Part shown: positions 10,501 to 18,704 of the stretch, one piece after another
Layout: each line of letters opens with the position of its first letter
How positions within the stretch are numbered: position 1 is the stretch's first letter
Assembly (NCBI GenBank): GCA_027486405.1
Contig: JAIXPD010000043.1
Coordinates: 1-64,000 of the forward strand
Source of the DNA: Azospirillum sp.
Lineage (GTDB): Bacteria > Pseudomonadota > Alphaproteobacteria > Azospirillales > Azospirillaceae
Length of the DNA stretch: 64,000 bases
Direction of reading: 5' to 3'
Made by a program: the position numbers and the translations under genes
Notes under the pieces: generated by a model
Told to the model about the DNA's origin: nothing
What the model saw: only the letters and a program-made list of their open reading frames with translations
The model's database searches: none

Positions 10501-10640
10501 GGGAGTTCGCCGAAACCGTCACCGCGCTGCTCGACGATCTGCGCTACGCGGAGGCGCTGGACCAGGTGCGCGCCTTTGCCGCCGCGCAGGGCTTCGGCCC
10601 CTTGACGCGCGACCGAACGACAACACCGCATCGCGCCTGA
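7530..10640 (+). CDS. Hybrid sensor histidine kinase / response regulator with two receiver domains and Hpt
   Basis: This roughly 1036-residue protein has two N-terminal PAS-like sensor domains (about 5-105 and 140-255). A HisKA domain follows with phospho-His286 in MISHEIRTPMN, then an HATPase domain (N box near 396, DTGIG, GTGLGLS). Receiver 1 spans about 520-640 (Asp575), receiver 2 about 668-785 (Asp718, full motif set), and an Hpt domain carries His888 in FLSHALRSS. No membrane segment is evident, so it should be a cytoplasmic BarA/ArcB-like phosphorelay. Receiver 1 has Ala where the conserved Thr/Ser is expected (MIAANA), so its switching may be impaired. Start 7530 has GGA at a 6-base spacing; ATG 7518 is an alternative. 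No cognate output regulator is adjacent. Confidence 0.87.
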   Translation: MDTGPYALMAELLDSLNVGLCLFDAGDHALVWNRTFLALFPEHDGHIRVGEHYSDNLRRFYQQRLDATELPMIDRYIAEGIARHRSQSQPFVFAHRGQWVRVASLPIGGPHGPDDPQGRLRVWTPLVAPTTGGMQWERPTVGPSASSSTDDAFLEHVADGIMLLDSQGRVTAINEQALFLYGLAHKAEAIGLRYEELLQRVWIDDADRVSATLIERQRFPGAPFEVELPNGRWLRVIEQRGVEGRSYSSHVDISDLKRLQRAADAARAEADRANAAKSHFLAMISHEIRTPMNAIIGIGRIALHAAQDPAQRGYLETINNSAGRLLGIINDLLDFSKIEAGKVDIVHQPFALDEALEPLCDLILGSPGNDQVEVTIRIRPGTPDRLVGDPLRLSQILANLTSNALKFTERGDILIEVEELGRDGDRTTLRFSVADTGIGIHPDQQGALFQPFTQADGSITRRYGGTGLGLSICKQLADLMGGRIGVSSVPGQGSRFSLDVTLGLAPADAPPATRPTLPPARILVVDDHPAARTALVEMVGALGCEVTAANSGPAALLAVDQAARQSAPIHAVLLDSAMPGWDGALTAERLRTSRRAAGVPVVPMIAANARHSAAWPTHGTAQADVLFKPMVPGRLRARLAQILRQTPAPSLPGPAPGPRPDPERLRGARVLLVDDNPLNREVALHILAGTHASVDSAEDGVQAVERVCHGDYDLVLMDIQMPEMDGLEATRRIRRIERFRSLPIVAMTAHAMADHRLASRQAGMNEHLTKPIDPDLLIETLIRLIDPARLAARRLNAPAPPIAAKTSPPSAHGTAPTDIAATGTAAETAAQARRIGLDWDAALQRVDNDTATLEKLIRGFCKDTAPYPAELRAAAAADDAERIRFLSHALRSSAAYIGAMALSGLAGRTDETARAGHRPLAVGLATELATELERLLAALPALYSAPVLATGGGGPDLEPGLRALAALLENADLRAEDAWITLRRSLSPKHREFAETVTALLDDLRYAEALDQVRAFAAAQGFGPLTRDRTTTPHRA

Positions 10641-10684
10641 CCACACGGCGCACCGCCGATCATCGCCTTTGCCTGGGGGACCGC

Positions 10685-11167
10685 ATGAACCAACCCGAAC
10701 GCCACCCGCACCGCCAGCCCTGGCGCGCGTTGGTCCTGTCCGTCGCCCTTCTCGCGGCCCCGCTGCCGGGTGTGACCGCCGCCGCTTGGGCGCAAACACC
10801 CGAAGCCGTCACCGCACCGCCCGCCACACCCGCACCGCCATCGGCGGACAGCGTGCCCACCCTTGGGCTGGCCCCGATCAGCGACAACGAGGCCGCCAGC
10901 CTGGGCTGCGTCCTGGTCGCGGGTGGGGTTGGTCTGGCCACGCTGACGGCGGGCGGCGTCGCCCTGATCGCGGCGGAAGCCGGGGTCGGGGCCGGGGCCA
11001 CCAGCACGGCGGTGGCCGTGCCGGTCGTGGTCGGAACCATGGCCGCCGGGTGCAATCTGGGCGCACTCGCCGCCCCGGCCTTCCTGTGGGTCAAGCATCA
11101 GGGCCACACGCTGGGCAGCGCCGCCGCCGCCCTGTGGTCGGTCGGCTGGACCGGCGGCGGCCCTTAA
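10685..11167 (+). CDS. Hypothetical exported Ala/Gly-rich protein
   Basis: I do not recognise this 160-residue protein. It has an N-terminal signal sequence (basic start, hydrophobic 17-34, likely cleavage after AWA near residue 36), then a Pro/Ala/Thr-rich linker to about residue 63. Two long small-residue hydrophobic stretches follow (about 72-100 and 105-140), each with one Cys, which could insert in a membrane. The gene starts 44 bases after the sensor-kinase stop with GGGGGA as ribosome site and is probably co-transcribed with it, so a role with that kinase is possible but unproven. Confidence 0.6.
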   Translation: MNQPERHPHRQPWRALVLSVALLAAPLPGVTAAAWAQTPEAVTAPPATPAPPSADSVPTLGLAPISDNEAASLGCVLVAGGVGLATLTAGGVALIAAEAGVGAGATSTAVAVPVVVGTMAAGCNLGALAAPAFLWVKHQGHTLGSAAAALWSVGWTGGGP

Positions 11168-11192
11168 CGTCAAGACCGCCGCGCCGCCCGCC

Positions 11193-12458
11193 TCACCCGC
11201 CGATCAGGATGGCGCGGAAGTCGTTGACGTTGGTCCGCGTCGGCCCCGTCACCAGCGAGTCGCCGAGCGCGCCGAAAAAGCCGTGGCCGTCGTTGTTCGC
11301 CAACGCGTCCTTGGGCCGCAGCCCCAACGCCCAGGCGCGGGCCAGACTGTCGGGGCCAAGGATCGCCCCGGCGATGTCCTCCAACCCGTCCACCCCGTCG
11401 GTGTCGGCGGCCAGCGCGTGCACCCCCGGTTCGCCGTCCAGCGCGATGCCCAGCGCCAGCAGGAATTCCACGTTGCGCCCGCCGCGCCCGGTGCCGCGCA
11501 CCGTCACCGTGGTTTCCCCACCCGACAGCAGAATGCAGGGCGCGGTGAAGGGCTGGCCGCGCTGGGCCACCTGCCGCGTGAGGCCCGCCAGCACGGTGCC
11601 GACGTCGCGCGCCTCCCCTTCCAGGCTGTCGCCCAGGATGTGGACCGGCCAACCGGCGGCGCGGCCAACGGCGGCGGCGGCCTCCAGCGAGTTTTGCGGA
11701 GCGGCGATCATCCGCACCTCGGCCCCGGCCAGACGGGGATCGTCCGGCTTGACGCTCTCGCCCCGCCCGCTCTCCAGGAGCGCTTGGGCCACCGGCGGCA
11801 GGGCGATGCCGTAACGGCGGACGATGGCCAGCGCGTCGGCGCAGGTCGTCGGGTCGGCCACCGTCGGGCCGGACGCGATGTCGAGCGGGCGGTCGCCCGG
11901 CACGTCGGAAATCAGCAGGGTGACGACGCGCGCCGGGTGGCAGGCGGCGGCCAGCCGTCCCCCCTTGATCGCCGACAGATGGCGGCGCACGCAGTTCATT
12001 TCGGAAATCGTCGCCCCGGATTGCAGCAGCGCGACGTTCACCGCCTGCTTGTCGGCCAGGGTCAAGCCGTCCAACGGCAGCGGCAGCAGGGCCGATCCAC
12101 CGCCGGAAATCAGGCAGAGCACCAGATCGTCCGGCCCCAGCCCGCCGACCATCGCCAGCATCCGTTGGGCGGCGACCAGACCGGCGGCGTCGGGGACCGG
12201 GTGGGCGGCCTCGACGATCTCGATCCGCTCGCAGGGCTGGGCGTAGCCGTAGCGGGTGACGACCAGACCGGAGAGGGGACCGCGCCAATGATCCTCCACC
12301 GCGCGGGCCATGGCGGCGGATCCCTTGCCCGCCCCGATCACCACCAACCGGCCCTTCGGCGGCGCGGGCAGGTGGGGCGGCAATCCATGGGCGGGCTGGG
12401 CCGCCTGAACAGCCGCGTCGAACATCCGGCGCAGCAGGTCGCGCGGGTCAAGGCTCAT
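11193..12458 (-). CDS. Glycerate 2-kinase (MOFRL/GckA-TtuD family)
   Basis: This 421-residue protein matches the glycerate kinase type-2 family, formerly annotated as hydroxypyruvate reductase TtuD. It phosphorylates D-glycerate to 2-phosphoglycerate. Visible motifs are VVIGAGKGSAAMARA, CLISGGGSALLP, ASGPTVADPTT and the C-terminal MOFRL part with LSGGETTVTVRGTGRGGRN and DTDGVDG. It is the last gene of the 22.3-11.2 kb minus-strand run, directly after a hydroxyacid dehydrogenase, so the pair should turn hydroxypyruvate into 2-phosphoglycerate. ATG 12458 is preferred over an in-frame TTG at 12467 because GAGAGGGG sits at a suitable distance only from the ATG. Confidence 0.88.
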   Translation of the reverse strand: MSLDPRDLLRRMFDAAVQAAQPAHGLPPHLPAPPKGRLVVIGAGKGSAAMARAVEDHWRGPLSGLVVTRYGYAQPCERIEIVEAAHPVPDAAGLVAAQRMLAMVGGLGPDDLVLCLISGGGSALLPLPLDGLTLADKQAVNVALLQSGATISEMNCVRRHLSAIKGGRLAAACHPARVVTLLISDVPGDRPLDIASGPTVADPTTCADALAIVRRYGIALPPVAQALLESGRGESVKPDDPRLAGAEVRMIAAPQNSLEAAAAVGRAAGWPVHILGDSLEGEARDVGTVLAGLTRQVAQRGQPFTAPCILLSGGETTVTVRGTGRGGRNVEFLLALGIALDGEPGVHALAADTDGVDGLEDIAGAILGPDSLARAWALGLRPKDALANNDGHGFFGALGDSLVTGPTRTNVNDFRAILIGG

Positions 12459-12494
12459 CGCACACAATCCCCTCTCTGATCTACGCAGATCCGG

Positions 12495-13460
12495 TCAATA
12501 GGCACCGTGGACGAGGTTGCTGGGACGCCCGGCGACGAAGTTCTCGATGTTGTCGATCAACTGGTCGGCCAGGGTCTGTTGCGCCTCGTCCGACGCCCAC
12601 GCCACATGCGGCGTCAGGATCACATTGGGGCGTCCGGCGATTTGCATCAAGGGGTTGTCGGCGGCGGGCGGCTCCGCCTCCGTCACGTCGAAGCCGACGC
12701 CGGAGATCAACCCCTCGTCCAGCGCGGTGACGAGATCCGCCTCCACCACCAGACCGCCGCGCGCGGTGTTGACGATCAGCGGGCGGCGGGCCATGCGGCG
12801 GAACTCCGGCAGGCCGATCATGCCACGGGTTTCCGGAGTCAGCGGGCTGTGCAGCGTCAGCGCGTCGCTGGTTTCCAGCACCTCGTCCCACGGGGTGTAG
12901 AGCGGGCCGAGGCCGCTTTTGCCCTTGTGGGCGGCGAACAGCGGGATCATGCCGAAGGCCCGTGCGATCTCCGCCACCCGCTGGCCCAGCACCCCTTCGC
13001 CGATGATGCCCAGCCGCGCCCCGCGCAGATCGCGGATCGGGTGGTTGAAGAAGCAGAACTGCCCGGCCTTCTGCCATTCCCCGGCCAACACATCCTGACG
13101 AAAACCGACGATGCTGCGGCGCAGGGCCAGAATCAGGGCAAAGGTGTGCTCCGGCACCGTGCTGACGGCGTAGCCCCGGATGTTGCTGATGGCGATGCCG
13201 TGGCGGCCGCAATAGTCCTTGTCCACGCAATCGGTGCCGGTGGCGGCGACCGCGACCAGCTTCAGGTCGGGCAGCCGGGCCAGAATGTCGGCGGTCAGCT
13301 TCACCTTGTTGACGATGGCGACGCTGGCCCCGGCCAGCCGCTCCACCACCTGATCCGGCGCGGTGCGGGCGTGCTCGACCAGCTCATGGGCGAAGGACGG
13401 GCGGCGCAGCCGGATTTGCGGCGCGATGGTCGCGCGGTCGAGAAAGACGATCTTGTGCAT
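12495..13460 (-). CDS. D-2-hydroxyacid dehydrogenase, probable hydroxypyruvate/glyoxylate reductase
   Basis: This 321-residue NAD(P)-dependent dehydrogenase of the D-isomer-specific 2-hydroxyacid family most likely reduces hydroxypyruvate to D-glycerate. Visible are the Rossmann motif (IIGEGVLGQRVAEIA, with Glu where Gly/Arg is usual), the catalytic Arg region NTARGGLVVE, Glu in GFDVTEAEPP and His in NVILTPHVAWAS. ATG 13460 has AGGA 9 bases upstream; the longer GTG start at 13496 would overlap the transketolase stop and lacks a ribosome site. It lies between transketolase and glycerate kinase, consistent with hydroxypyruvate processing. Confidence 0.85.
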   Translation of the reverse strand: MHKIVFLDRATIAPQIRLRRPSFAHELVEHARTAPDQVVERLAGASVAIVNKVKLTADILARLPDLKLVAVAATGTDCVDKDYCGRHGIAISNIRGYAVSTVPEHTFALILALRRSIVGFRQDVLAGEWQKAGQFCFFNHPIRDLRGARLGIIGEGVLGQRVAEIARAFGMIPLFAAHKGKSGLGPLYTPWDEVLETSDALTLHSPLTPETRGMIGLPEFRRMARRPLIVNTARGGLVVEADLVTALDEGLISGVGFDVTEAEPPAADNPLMQIAGRPNVILTPHVAWASDEAQQTLADQLIDNIENFVAGRPSNLVHGAY

Positions 13461-13492
13461 GGGACTCGATCCTTGAGGAACAGCGATGGCGG

Positions 13493-15496
13493 TCACAGAC
13501 GCGCGCGCGCCTGCGCGGCCACGGCGGCGGCGGTGATGCCGAATTTTTCATAGAGCGCGTCGGCGGGGCCGGAGGCGCCAAACCCCTCCATCCCGACAAA
13601 GCCGCCGTTGTCGCCCAGATAGCGGTCCCAGCCGAAGCGCACCGCCGCTTCCACCGCCACCCGCACCGTGCCGGTCCCCAGCACGGCGGCGCGGTAGTCC
13701 TGGGGCTGCGCGTCGAACAGCTCCCAGCAGGGCATGGAGACGACGGCGGTCGGGATCCCGTCGGCCTGGAGCCGGTCGCGGGCGTCGAGCGCGATGGACA
13801 GCTCCGACCCGGTGGCCAGCAGGGTGACGCGGCGCTCCCCGCCCTCGGCCTCGGCCAGCACATAGGCCCCCCGGCGGCTGAGATTGTCCGTGACATGGGT
13901 GCGCCGCACCGACGGCAGCGTCTGGCGGGCAAAGACCAGGGACGACGGGCCGTCGCGGCGTTCCATCGCGATTTCCCAGCACTCGGCGGCCTCCACCGCG
14001 TCGGCGGGGCGCAGCGTCAGCATGTTCGGCATGGCGCGCAGGGAGGCGAGGATTTCGACCGGCTGGTGCGTCGGCCCGTTCTTGCCGATGCCGATGGAAT
14101 CATGGCTGAAGACGAACTTCACCGGCAGCCCCATCAGGGCGGCCATGCGCATCGCCGGGCGTTCGTAATCGGAAAAGGCCAGATAGGTGACGGCCAGCGG
14201 GTTGACCCCGCCATGGGCGGCCATGCCGTTGGCCATCGACCCCATGACATGCTCGCGCACGCCGCAATGGATGTAGGAGCCGGATTGATCCCGCGCGGTG
14301 AAGGCGGACAGCGTCCGCTTGTGGTTGGTCGGGGCCTCCAGATCGGCGCAGCCGACCAGGATCTCGGGCATGATCGCGCACAGCAGGGCGGCGATGTCGC
14401 CGGAGGTCTGGATCGCCGGTTGCGCCAGCGCCTCGTCCACCGCCCGGCGTTTGAACGCGTCGATCACCGCGCGCCAACCGTCGGCCATGCGGCCTTCGAA
14501 CAGGCGGGCGACCTCGGCCCGGCGGTCATCGGGCAGGGCGGCGATCCGCTCGGCCCAGGCGCGGCGTTCCGCCTGTCCGGCGGCACCGGTTTGCCGCCAC
14601 GGCTCCAGCACGTCGTCGGGGATGACAAAGGGGGCGTGCGGCCAGTTCAGCCGGGCGCGCATGGCGTCCGTGTCCTCCTTGAACAGGCGGGCGCTGTGGC
14701 CGCCGCGCTGCCCTTCCAGGCGCGGGATGCCCCGGGCGATGATGGTGCGGCAGGCGATCAGCGACGGGCGCGGGTCGGCCTTGGCCGCCGCGATCGCGGC
14801 CGACACCGCCGCGATGTCGTGGCCATCCACCGCCTGGACGTGCCAGTTCGCCACGCGGAAGCGTTCGGCCACATCCTCGCTGATCGACAGATCGGTCGAT
14901 CCGTCGTCGGTGATGCGGTTGTCGTCCCAGAAGAAGGTCAGCTTGCCCAGCCGCAGATGACCGGCGAGCGCGATGGCCTCCTGCCCGACGCCCTCCTGCA
15001 AACAGCCGTCGCCGACAAAGGCCCAGGTGCGGTGATCGGCGACACCCGCGCCGTAGCGGGCGTTCAGCCACGCTTCGGCCACCGCCATGCCCAGCGCGTT
15101 GGCGATGCCCTGCCCCAACGGGCCGGTCGTCACCTCGATCCCCGCCGCCGGGTCGTATTCCGGGTGCCCGGCGCAGTGCGATCCCAGCTCGCGGAAGCTC
15201 TTCACCGCATCCAGCGAGATGTTTTCGTGCCCGGTCAAATGCAGCAGGGCGTAAAGCAGCATCGAACCATGGCCGTTGGACAGCACCACGCGGTCGCGGT
15301 CGGGCCAGGTCGGGTTGGCGGGGTCGAATTTCAGATGATGGGCGTACAGCGCGGTGGCGATCTCCGCCATGCCGAGCGGCACGCCCTGGTGCCCTTCGGT
15401 CGCCCGTTCGATGGCGTCAACCGCCAGGAAACGGATGGCGTCGGCCATGCTCTGAAGCGTGTGCGCCGGGATGGCGGTGGACACGGCGGTGGACAT
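13493..15496 (-). CDS. tkt: Transketolase (full length)
   Basis: This 667-residue cytoplasmic ThDP enzyme transfers two-carbon ketol units between sugar phosphates and can also use hydroxypyruvate. The order is standard: an N-terminal ThDP-binding domain with ATEGHQGVPLGMAEIA, SNGHGSMLLYA, TTGPLGQG and the GDG motif (FVGDGCLQEG); a pyrimidine-binding domain with IHCGVREHVMG; and a C-terminal domain. In the TPP motif the usual DDNxI reads DDNRI. The operon contains a second, two-subunit transketolase (20410-22268), so this copy may serve the pathway rather than central metabolism. ATG 15496 is the only good start. Confidence 0.93.
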   Translation of the reverse strand: MSTAVSTAIPAHTLQSMADAIRFLAVDAIERATEGHQGVPLGMAEIATALYAHHLKFDPANPTWPDRDRVVLSNGHGSMLLYALLHLTGHENISLDAVKSFRELGSHCAGHPEYDPAAGIEVTTGPLGQGIANALGMAVAEAWLNARYGAGVADHRTWAFVGDGCLQEGVGQEAIALAGHLRLGKLTFFWDDNRITDDGSTDLSISEDVAERFRVANWHVQAVDGHDIAAVSAAIAAAKADPRPSLIACRTIIARGIPRLEGQRGGHSARLFKEDTDAMRARLNWPHAPFVIPDDVLEPWRQTGAAGQAERRAWAERIAALPDDRRAEVARLFEGRMADGWRAVIDAFKRRAVDEALAQPAIQTSGDIAALLCAIMPEILVGCADLEAPTNHKRTLSAFTARDQSGSYIHCGVREHVMGSMANGMAAHGGVNPLAVTYLAFSDYERPAMRMAALMGLPVKFVFSHDSIGIGKNGPTHQPVEILASLRAMPNMLTLRPADAVEAAECWEIAMERRDGPSSLVFARQTLPSVRRTHVTDNLSRRGAYVLAEAEGGERRVTLLATGSELSIALDARDRLQADGIPTAVVSMPCWELFDAQPQDYRAAVLGTGTVRVAVEAAVRFGWDRYLGDNGGFVGMEGFGASGPADALYEKFGITAAAVAAQARARL

Positions 15497-15605
15497 GGTG
15501 GGTGTTCTCTCCCGTTCGCCCCCGCCGGATCGGGCGGGGGCGTGCTGCGGACACAGTCAGTGTGAAGAAAGCGGACTTGCGGTCGGCGGATTTGCGGTCG
15601 GCGGA

Positions 15606-17489
15606 TCAGCCCAGGAAGCCGATGGAGATCCAGGGAACCGCCGCCACCACGATCAACCCGGCGATCAGGGCCAGGATGTAGCCGATGATCGGCTTCATCC
15701 CTTCGTCGGGGTGGATGCGGCTGATGGCGCAGGCGGCGTAGTAACCGACGCCGAAGGGCGGGGCAAACAGGCCGACACCCATGGAGAGGATCACCACCAT
15801 CGCGTAATGCACATCATGGATGCCCATCTGGCGGGCGATGGGGAACAGCAGCGGGCCGAACAGCACGATGGCGGGGATGCCCTCCAACACGCTGCCCAGG
15901 ATGATGAAGGCGACGATCGACACCGCCATGAACATCACCGCCCCGCCCGGCAGGGCCGCCATCGCCCCGGCGAGCTGGCCGGAAAAGCCGGACTGGGTCA
16001 GCGCCCAGGCCATGCCGGTGGCCGCCCCGATGATGAGCAGGATGGCACCCGACAGCGACGCGGTGTCCACCAGCATCGGCCCCAGACGGCTCCAGTCAAA
16101 GCGGCGGTAGATCAGCAGACCGGCCAGCACCGAATAGACGATGCCGATGGTCGACACCTCCGTCGCGGTCGCCACCCCTTCCACCACGGCGGCGCGGATG
16201 ACGAAGGGCAAAGCCAGTGCGGGCAGCGCGATCAGGAACTTGCGCCCGATTTCCGACCCCGTCGCCCGGCGGACGTTGGACAGATCCTCGTTGCGGTAGC
16301 GCCACCAGACCACGGCGCAGAGCGTGGCCGCCAGCACCACACCCGGCAGCATGCCGCCGGTGAACAGCGCGGAGATCGACACCCCGGTGACGGATCCCAG
16401 CGTGATCAGCACCAGGCTGGGCGGGATGGTTTCGGTCTGCGCCCCGGTGGCCGACAACAGCGCCACCAGATCGCCCGGCTTGGCCCCACGCGCCTTCATC
16501 TCCGGGAACAGAACCGGGGCGACCGCCGCCATGTCGGCGGCCTTGGACCCGGAAATGCCCGAGACCAGATACATCGCCCCGACCAGCACATAGGACAGAC
16601 CACCGCGCACATGGCCGAGCAGGCTGGCGAGAAACGCCACCATCGCCGTGGCCATGCCGGTCATTTCGATCAGCAGGCCGAGGAAGACGAACAGCGGGAC
16701 CGACAGCAGGATCAGGTGGGACATGCCCTCGTCCATCCGCCCGACCAGCACCAGCAGCGGCGTGTGGGTGGTCAAGGCGAGGTAGCCGAAGGTCGCCAAC
16801 CCGAAGGCGAAGGCGATGGGAACCCCGGCCAGGACGCCCACGGCGACCAGACCGACGAAGAACACCAGGAGATTGAGGTTGCCCAAGCCCCGGAACAGCG
16901 GTTCCAGCGCCCAAAAGCCCAGGGCGACGGCGGCGACCAGCGCCAGCGCGCCCACCACCCGCCGCCAGTCGGCGACCTTCAGCAGCCGCAGCGCGCCCAC
17001 CGCCAGCATCAACCCGCATCCGACCGGCAAGGCCGCCGCCCGCCAGGAGTTGGCCAGATCGAGCGCCGGGGTGGTGATGAAGGCCTCCTCCTCGGCGAAT
17101 TCCAGCGCCGGACCGGCAATCATCGCCAGGAAGGCCAGCGGAGCGGCGACCGCCACCACGTCGAGAAAGGCACGGGTGGCGGGGGCGGCCATGCCGACCA
17201 GCGCCGTCATCCGCATGTGCTCGCCCCGGCGGAAGGCGACGACCGCCCCCAGCATGGCCAGCCAAAGGAACAGGATCGACGCCAGCTCGTCCGACCAGAC
17301 GATGGGCCGGTGCAGCACGTAACGGCTGACCACACCGGCCATCAGCACGACGATTTCCGCCACCACCAGCAACGCGGCGGGAATTTCGATCAAGGGACCC
17401 AGGACGCCGTCGAGCGCGGCGACCCAACGAGGCGGAGGAACGGCGGCGTCGCCGCCATGCCCCGCGTGAGAGTGTTGCACGGCGGCCAT
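15606..17489 (-). CDS. TRAP transporter permease, fused DctQ-DctM
   Basis: This 627-residue inner-membrane protein fuses the small (DctQ) and large (DctM) subunits of a TRAP transporter. Residues 1-185 are DctQ-like with four hydrophobic helices and the signature SRYVLHRPIVWSDELAS. From about 200 the protein is DctM-like, with VGVLAGVPIAFAFG, SGSKAADMAAVAPVLFPEM and FVGYYAACAI-type C-terminal helices. It imports an organic acid or sugar acid using the Na+/H+ gradient together with the solute receptor, whose stop is 4 bases upstream of this ATG. Fused DctQM permeases are a known variant. Confidence 0.9.
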   Translation of the reverse strand: MAAVQHSHAGHGGDAAVPPPRWVAALDGVLGPLIEIPAALLVVAEIVVLMAGVVSRYVLHRPIVWSDELASILFLWLAMLGAVVAFRRGEHMRMTALVGMAAPATRAFLDVVAVAAPLAFLAMIAGPALEFAEEEAFITTPALDLANSWRAAALPVGCGLMLAVGALRLLKVADWRRVVGALALVAAVALGFWALEPLFRGLGNLNLLVFFVGLVAVGVLAGVPIAFAFGLATFGYLALTTHTPLLVLVGRMDEGMSHLILLSVPLFVFLGLLIEMTGMATAMVAFLASLLGHVRGGLSYVLVGAMYLVSGISGSKAADMAAVAPVLFPEMKARGAKPGDLVALLSATGAQTETIPPSLVLITLGSVTGVSISALFTGGMLPGVVLAATLCAVVWWRYRNEDLSNVRRATGSEIGRKFLIALPALALPFVIRAAVVEGVATATEVSTIGIVYSVLAGLLIYRRFDWSRLGPMLVDTASLSGAILLIIGAATGMAWALTQSGFSGQLAGAMAALPGGAVMFMAVSIVAFIILGSVLEGIPAIVLFGPLLFPIARQMGIHDVHYAMVVILSMGVGLFAPPFGVGYYAACAISRIHPDEGMKPIIGYILALIAGLIVVAAVPWISIGFLG

Positions 17490-17493
17490 CGGG

Positions 17494-18537
17494 TCACGCC
17501 AGCTTTCCGACGGACTTTTCCAGAACCGACCAGGCTTCCTCGCCGTACTTGGCCTTCCAGTCGGCGTAGAAGCTGGTCTTGCGCAGGTTGGCGCGGAAGG
17601 CTTCGGCGTCGGCCTCGATGAAGGTGATGCCCTTGGCGGTCAGATCCTGGCGCAGCGAGCCGCTGAGCCGGGCGATGTCGGCGCGCTGTTCGAAGGCGGA
17701 GCGGTCGAACTCCCGTTCCACGATGGCGCGCAGGTCGGCGGGCAGCCGTTCCCAGGCGCGGCGGTTGCCGAGGATCCAATAGCCGTCCCAGACATGGCCG
17801 GTCAGGCTGATGGACTTCTGCACCTCGTAGATCTTGGCGGTCGCGATGATCGCCAGCGGGTTTTCCTGCCCCTCGACCACCTTGGTCTGAAGCGCCGAAT
17901 ACAGCTCGTTGAAGTTGATCGGGGCGGGACCGGCCTCCAGCGACTTGAACAGCGAGGTCAGCATCGGGGCCGGGGGCACGCGGATCTTGAAGCCCTTCAG
18001 ATCGTCCGGCGTGCGGATTTCACGGGTCGAGGAGGAGATGTGGCGGAACCCGTTGTCCCACACGCGCGACACGGTGATCAGGCCGGCCTTGCCGATCTGG
18101 GCGCGGACGAAGCTGCCCAACTCGCCGTCCATCGCCTTCCACACGGCGTCGTAGTTGGGGAAGGCAAAGCCGGTGTTGACCATGCCCGCCGTCGGCACCA
18201 GCGTCGCCAGGATCGAGGAGGACAGGTTGAAGAACTCCACCCCGCCGCTGCGCACCTGCGACAGCAGATCGGTGTCGGACCCCAGTTGGTTGGCCGGGAA
18301 CAGACCGATGTCCAAACGCCCGTTGGTCGCCTCGCGGATGCGGTCCAGCGCTTCCTTGGCGCGGGTGTTGACCGGGTGGGTCGGATCCTGCCCGGTCGCC
18401 AGCTTGTAGGTGAACTCGGCGGCGTTGGCCGGGCGGCTCAGGATCCCGCAGAGCGGAACCGCCGCCGACAGGGCGGCCCCCGATGCCAGCAGCGACCGGC
18501 GGGTGATGCCCGTTGGACGGTTGGTGATCTTGGACAT
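17494..18537 (-). CDS. TRAP transporter solute receptor (DctP family)
   Basis: This 347-residue periplasmic receptor starts with a twin-arginine signal (ITRRSLLASGAAL, then a cleavage site near RPANAAE). The mature protein has the DctP hallmarks: NTRAKEALDRI near the N-terminus, FPANQLGSDTDLLSQVRSG, the conserved substrate Arg region GFKIRVPP, and the VVEGQENPLAII segment. The ligand is probably a small sugar acid or polyhydroxy carboxylate given its operon partners, but it cannot be named from sequence. It is the first TRAP gene in the transcript, with the permease directly after it. Confidence 0.9.
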   Translation of the reverse strand: MSKITNRPTGITRRSLLASGAALSAAVPLCGILSRPANAAEFTYKLATGQDPTHPVNTRAKEALDRIREATNGRLDIGLFPANQLGSDTDLLSQVRSGGVEFFNLSSSILATLVPTAGMVNTGFAFPNYDAVWKAMDGELGSFVRAQIGKAGLITVSRVWDNGFRHISSSTREIRTPDDLKGFKIRVPPAPMLTSLFKSLEAGPAPINFNELYSALQTKVVEGQENPLAIIATAKIYEVQKSISLTGHVWDGYWILGNRRAWERLPADLRAIVEREFDRSAFEQRADIARLSGSLRQDLTAKGITFIEADAEAFRANLRKTSFYADWKAKYGEEAWSVLEKSVGKLA

Positions 18538-18662
18538 GCGTTCCTCCCGTGGATCGATGGGTGTGTGTGCCCGTTTTCAGGGTCGCGTTCGATAGGGTTT
18601 TGCCCGATGACCGGCGCAGCCGCGCCAAAGCCGGGTCAGGTCGGGCGACCGGTCGGCGTGTG

Positions 18663-18704
18663 GCCGTTCAACAGGTGCCGTTCAACAGGTGCCGTTCAAC
18701 AGGT
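18663..18704. repeat. Three tandem copies of a 14-bp unit
   Basis: GCCGTTCAACAGGT is repeated three times without mismatch (18663-18676, 18677-18690, 18691-18704). The array covers the 3' end of the hydroxyacid dehydrogenase gene on the minus strand; its TGA (18684-18682) lies inside the middle copy. Because 14 is not a multiple of 3, each copy is read in a different frame. Confidence 0.95.

Noticed and set aside
8606..10684. Long plus-strand open frame preceding the exported protein at 10685
   Set aside because: This part is a shadow of the sensor kinase in another frame (Arg/Pro/Gly-rich); only the last 160 codons look like a protein, with a signal peptide and ribosome site at 10685.
7431..10799. 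1122-codon open frame on the minus strand
   Set aside because: It is antisense to the hybrid sensor kinase; composition is Gly/Arg/Gln-rich with no domain, as expected for a shadow frame in GC-rich DNA.
15459..17621. 720-codon plus-strand open frame
   Set aside because: It is antisense to the TRAP permease and reads as Gln/Arg/His/Gly low complexity; no ribosome site or homology.
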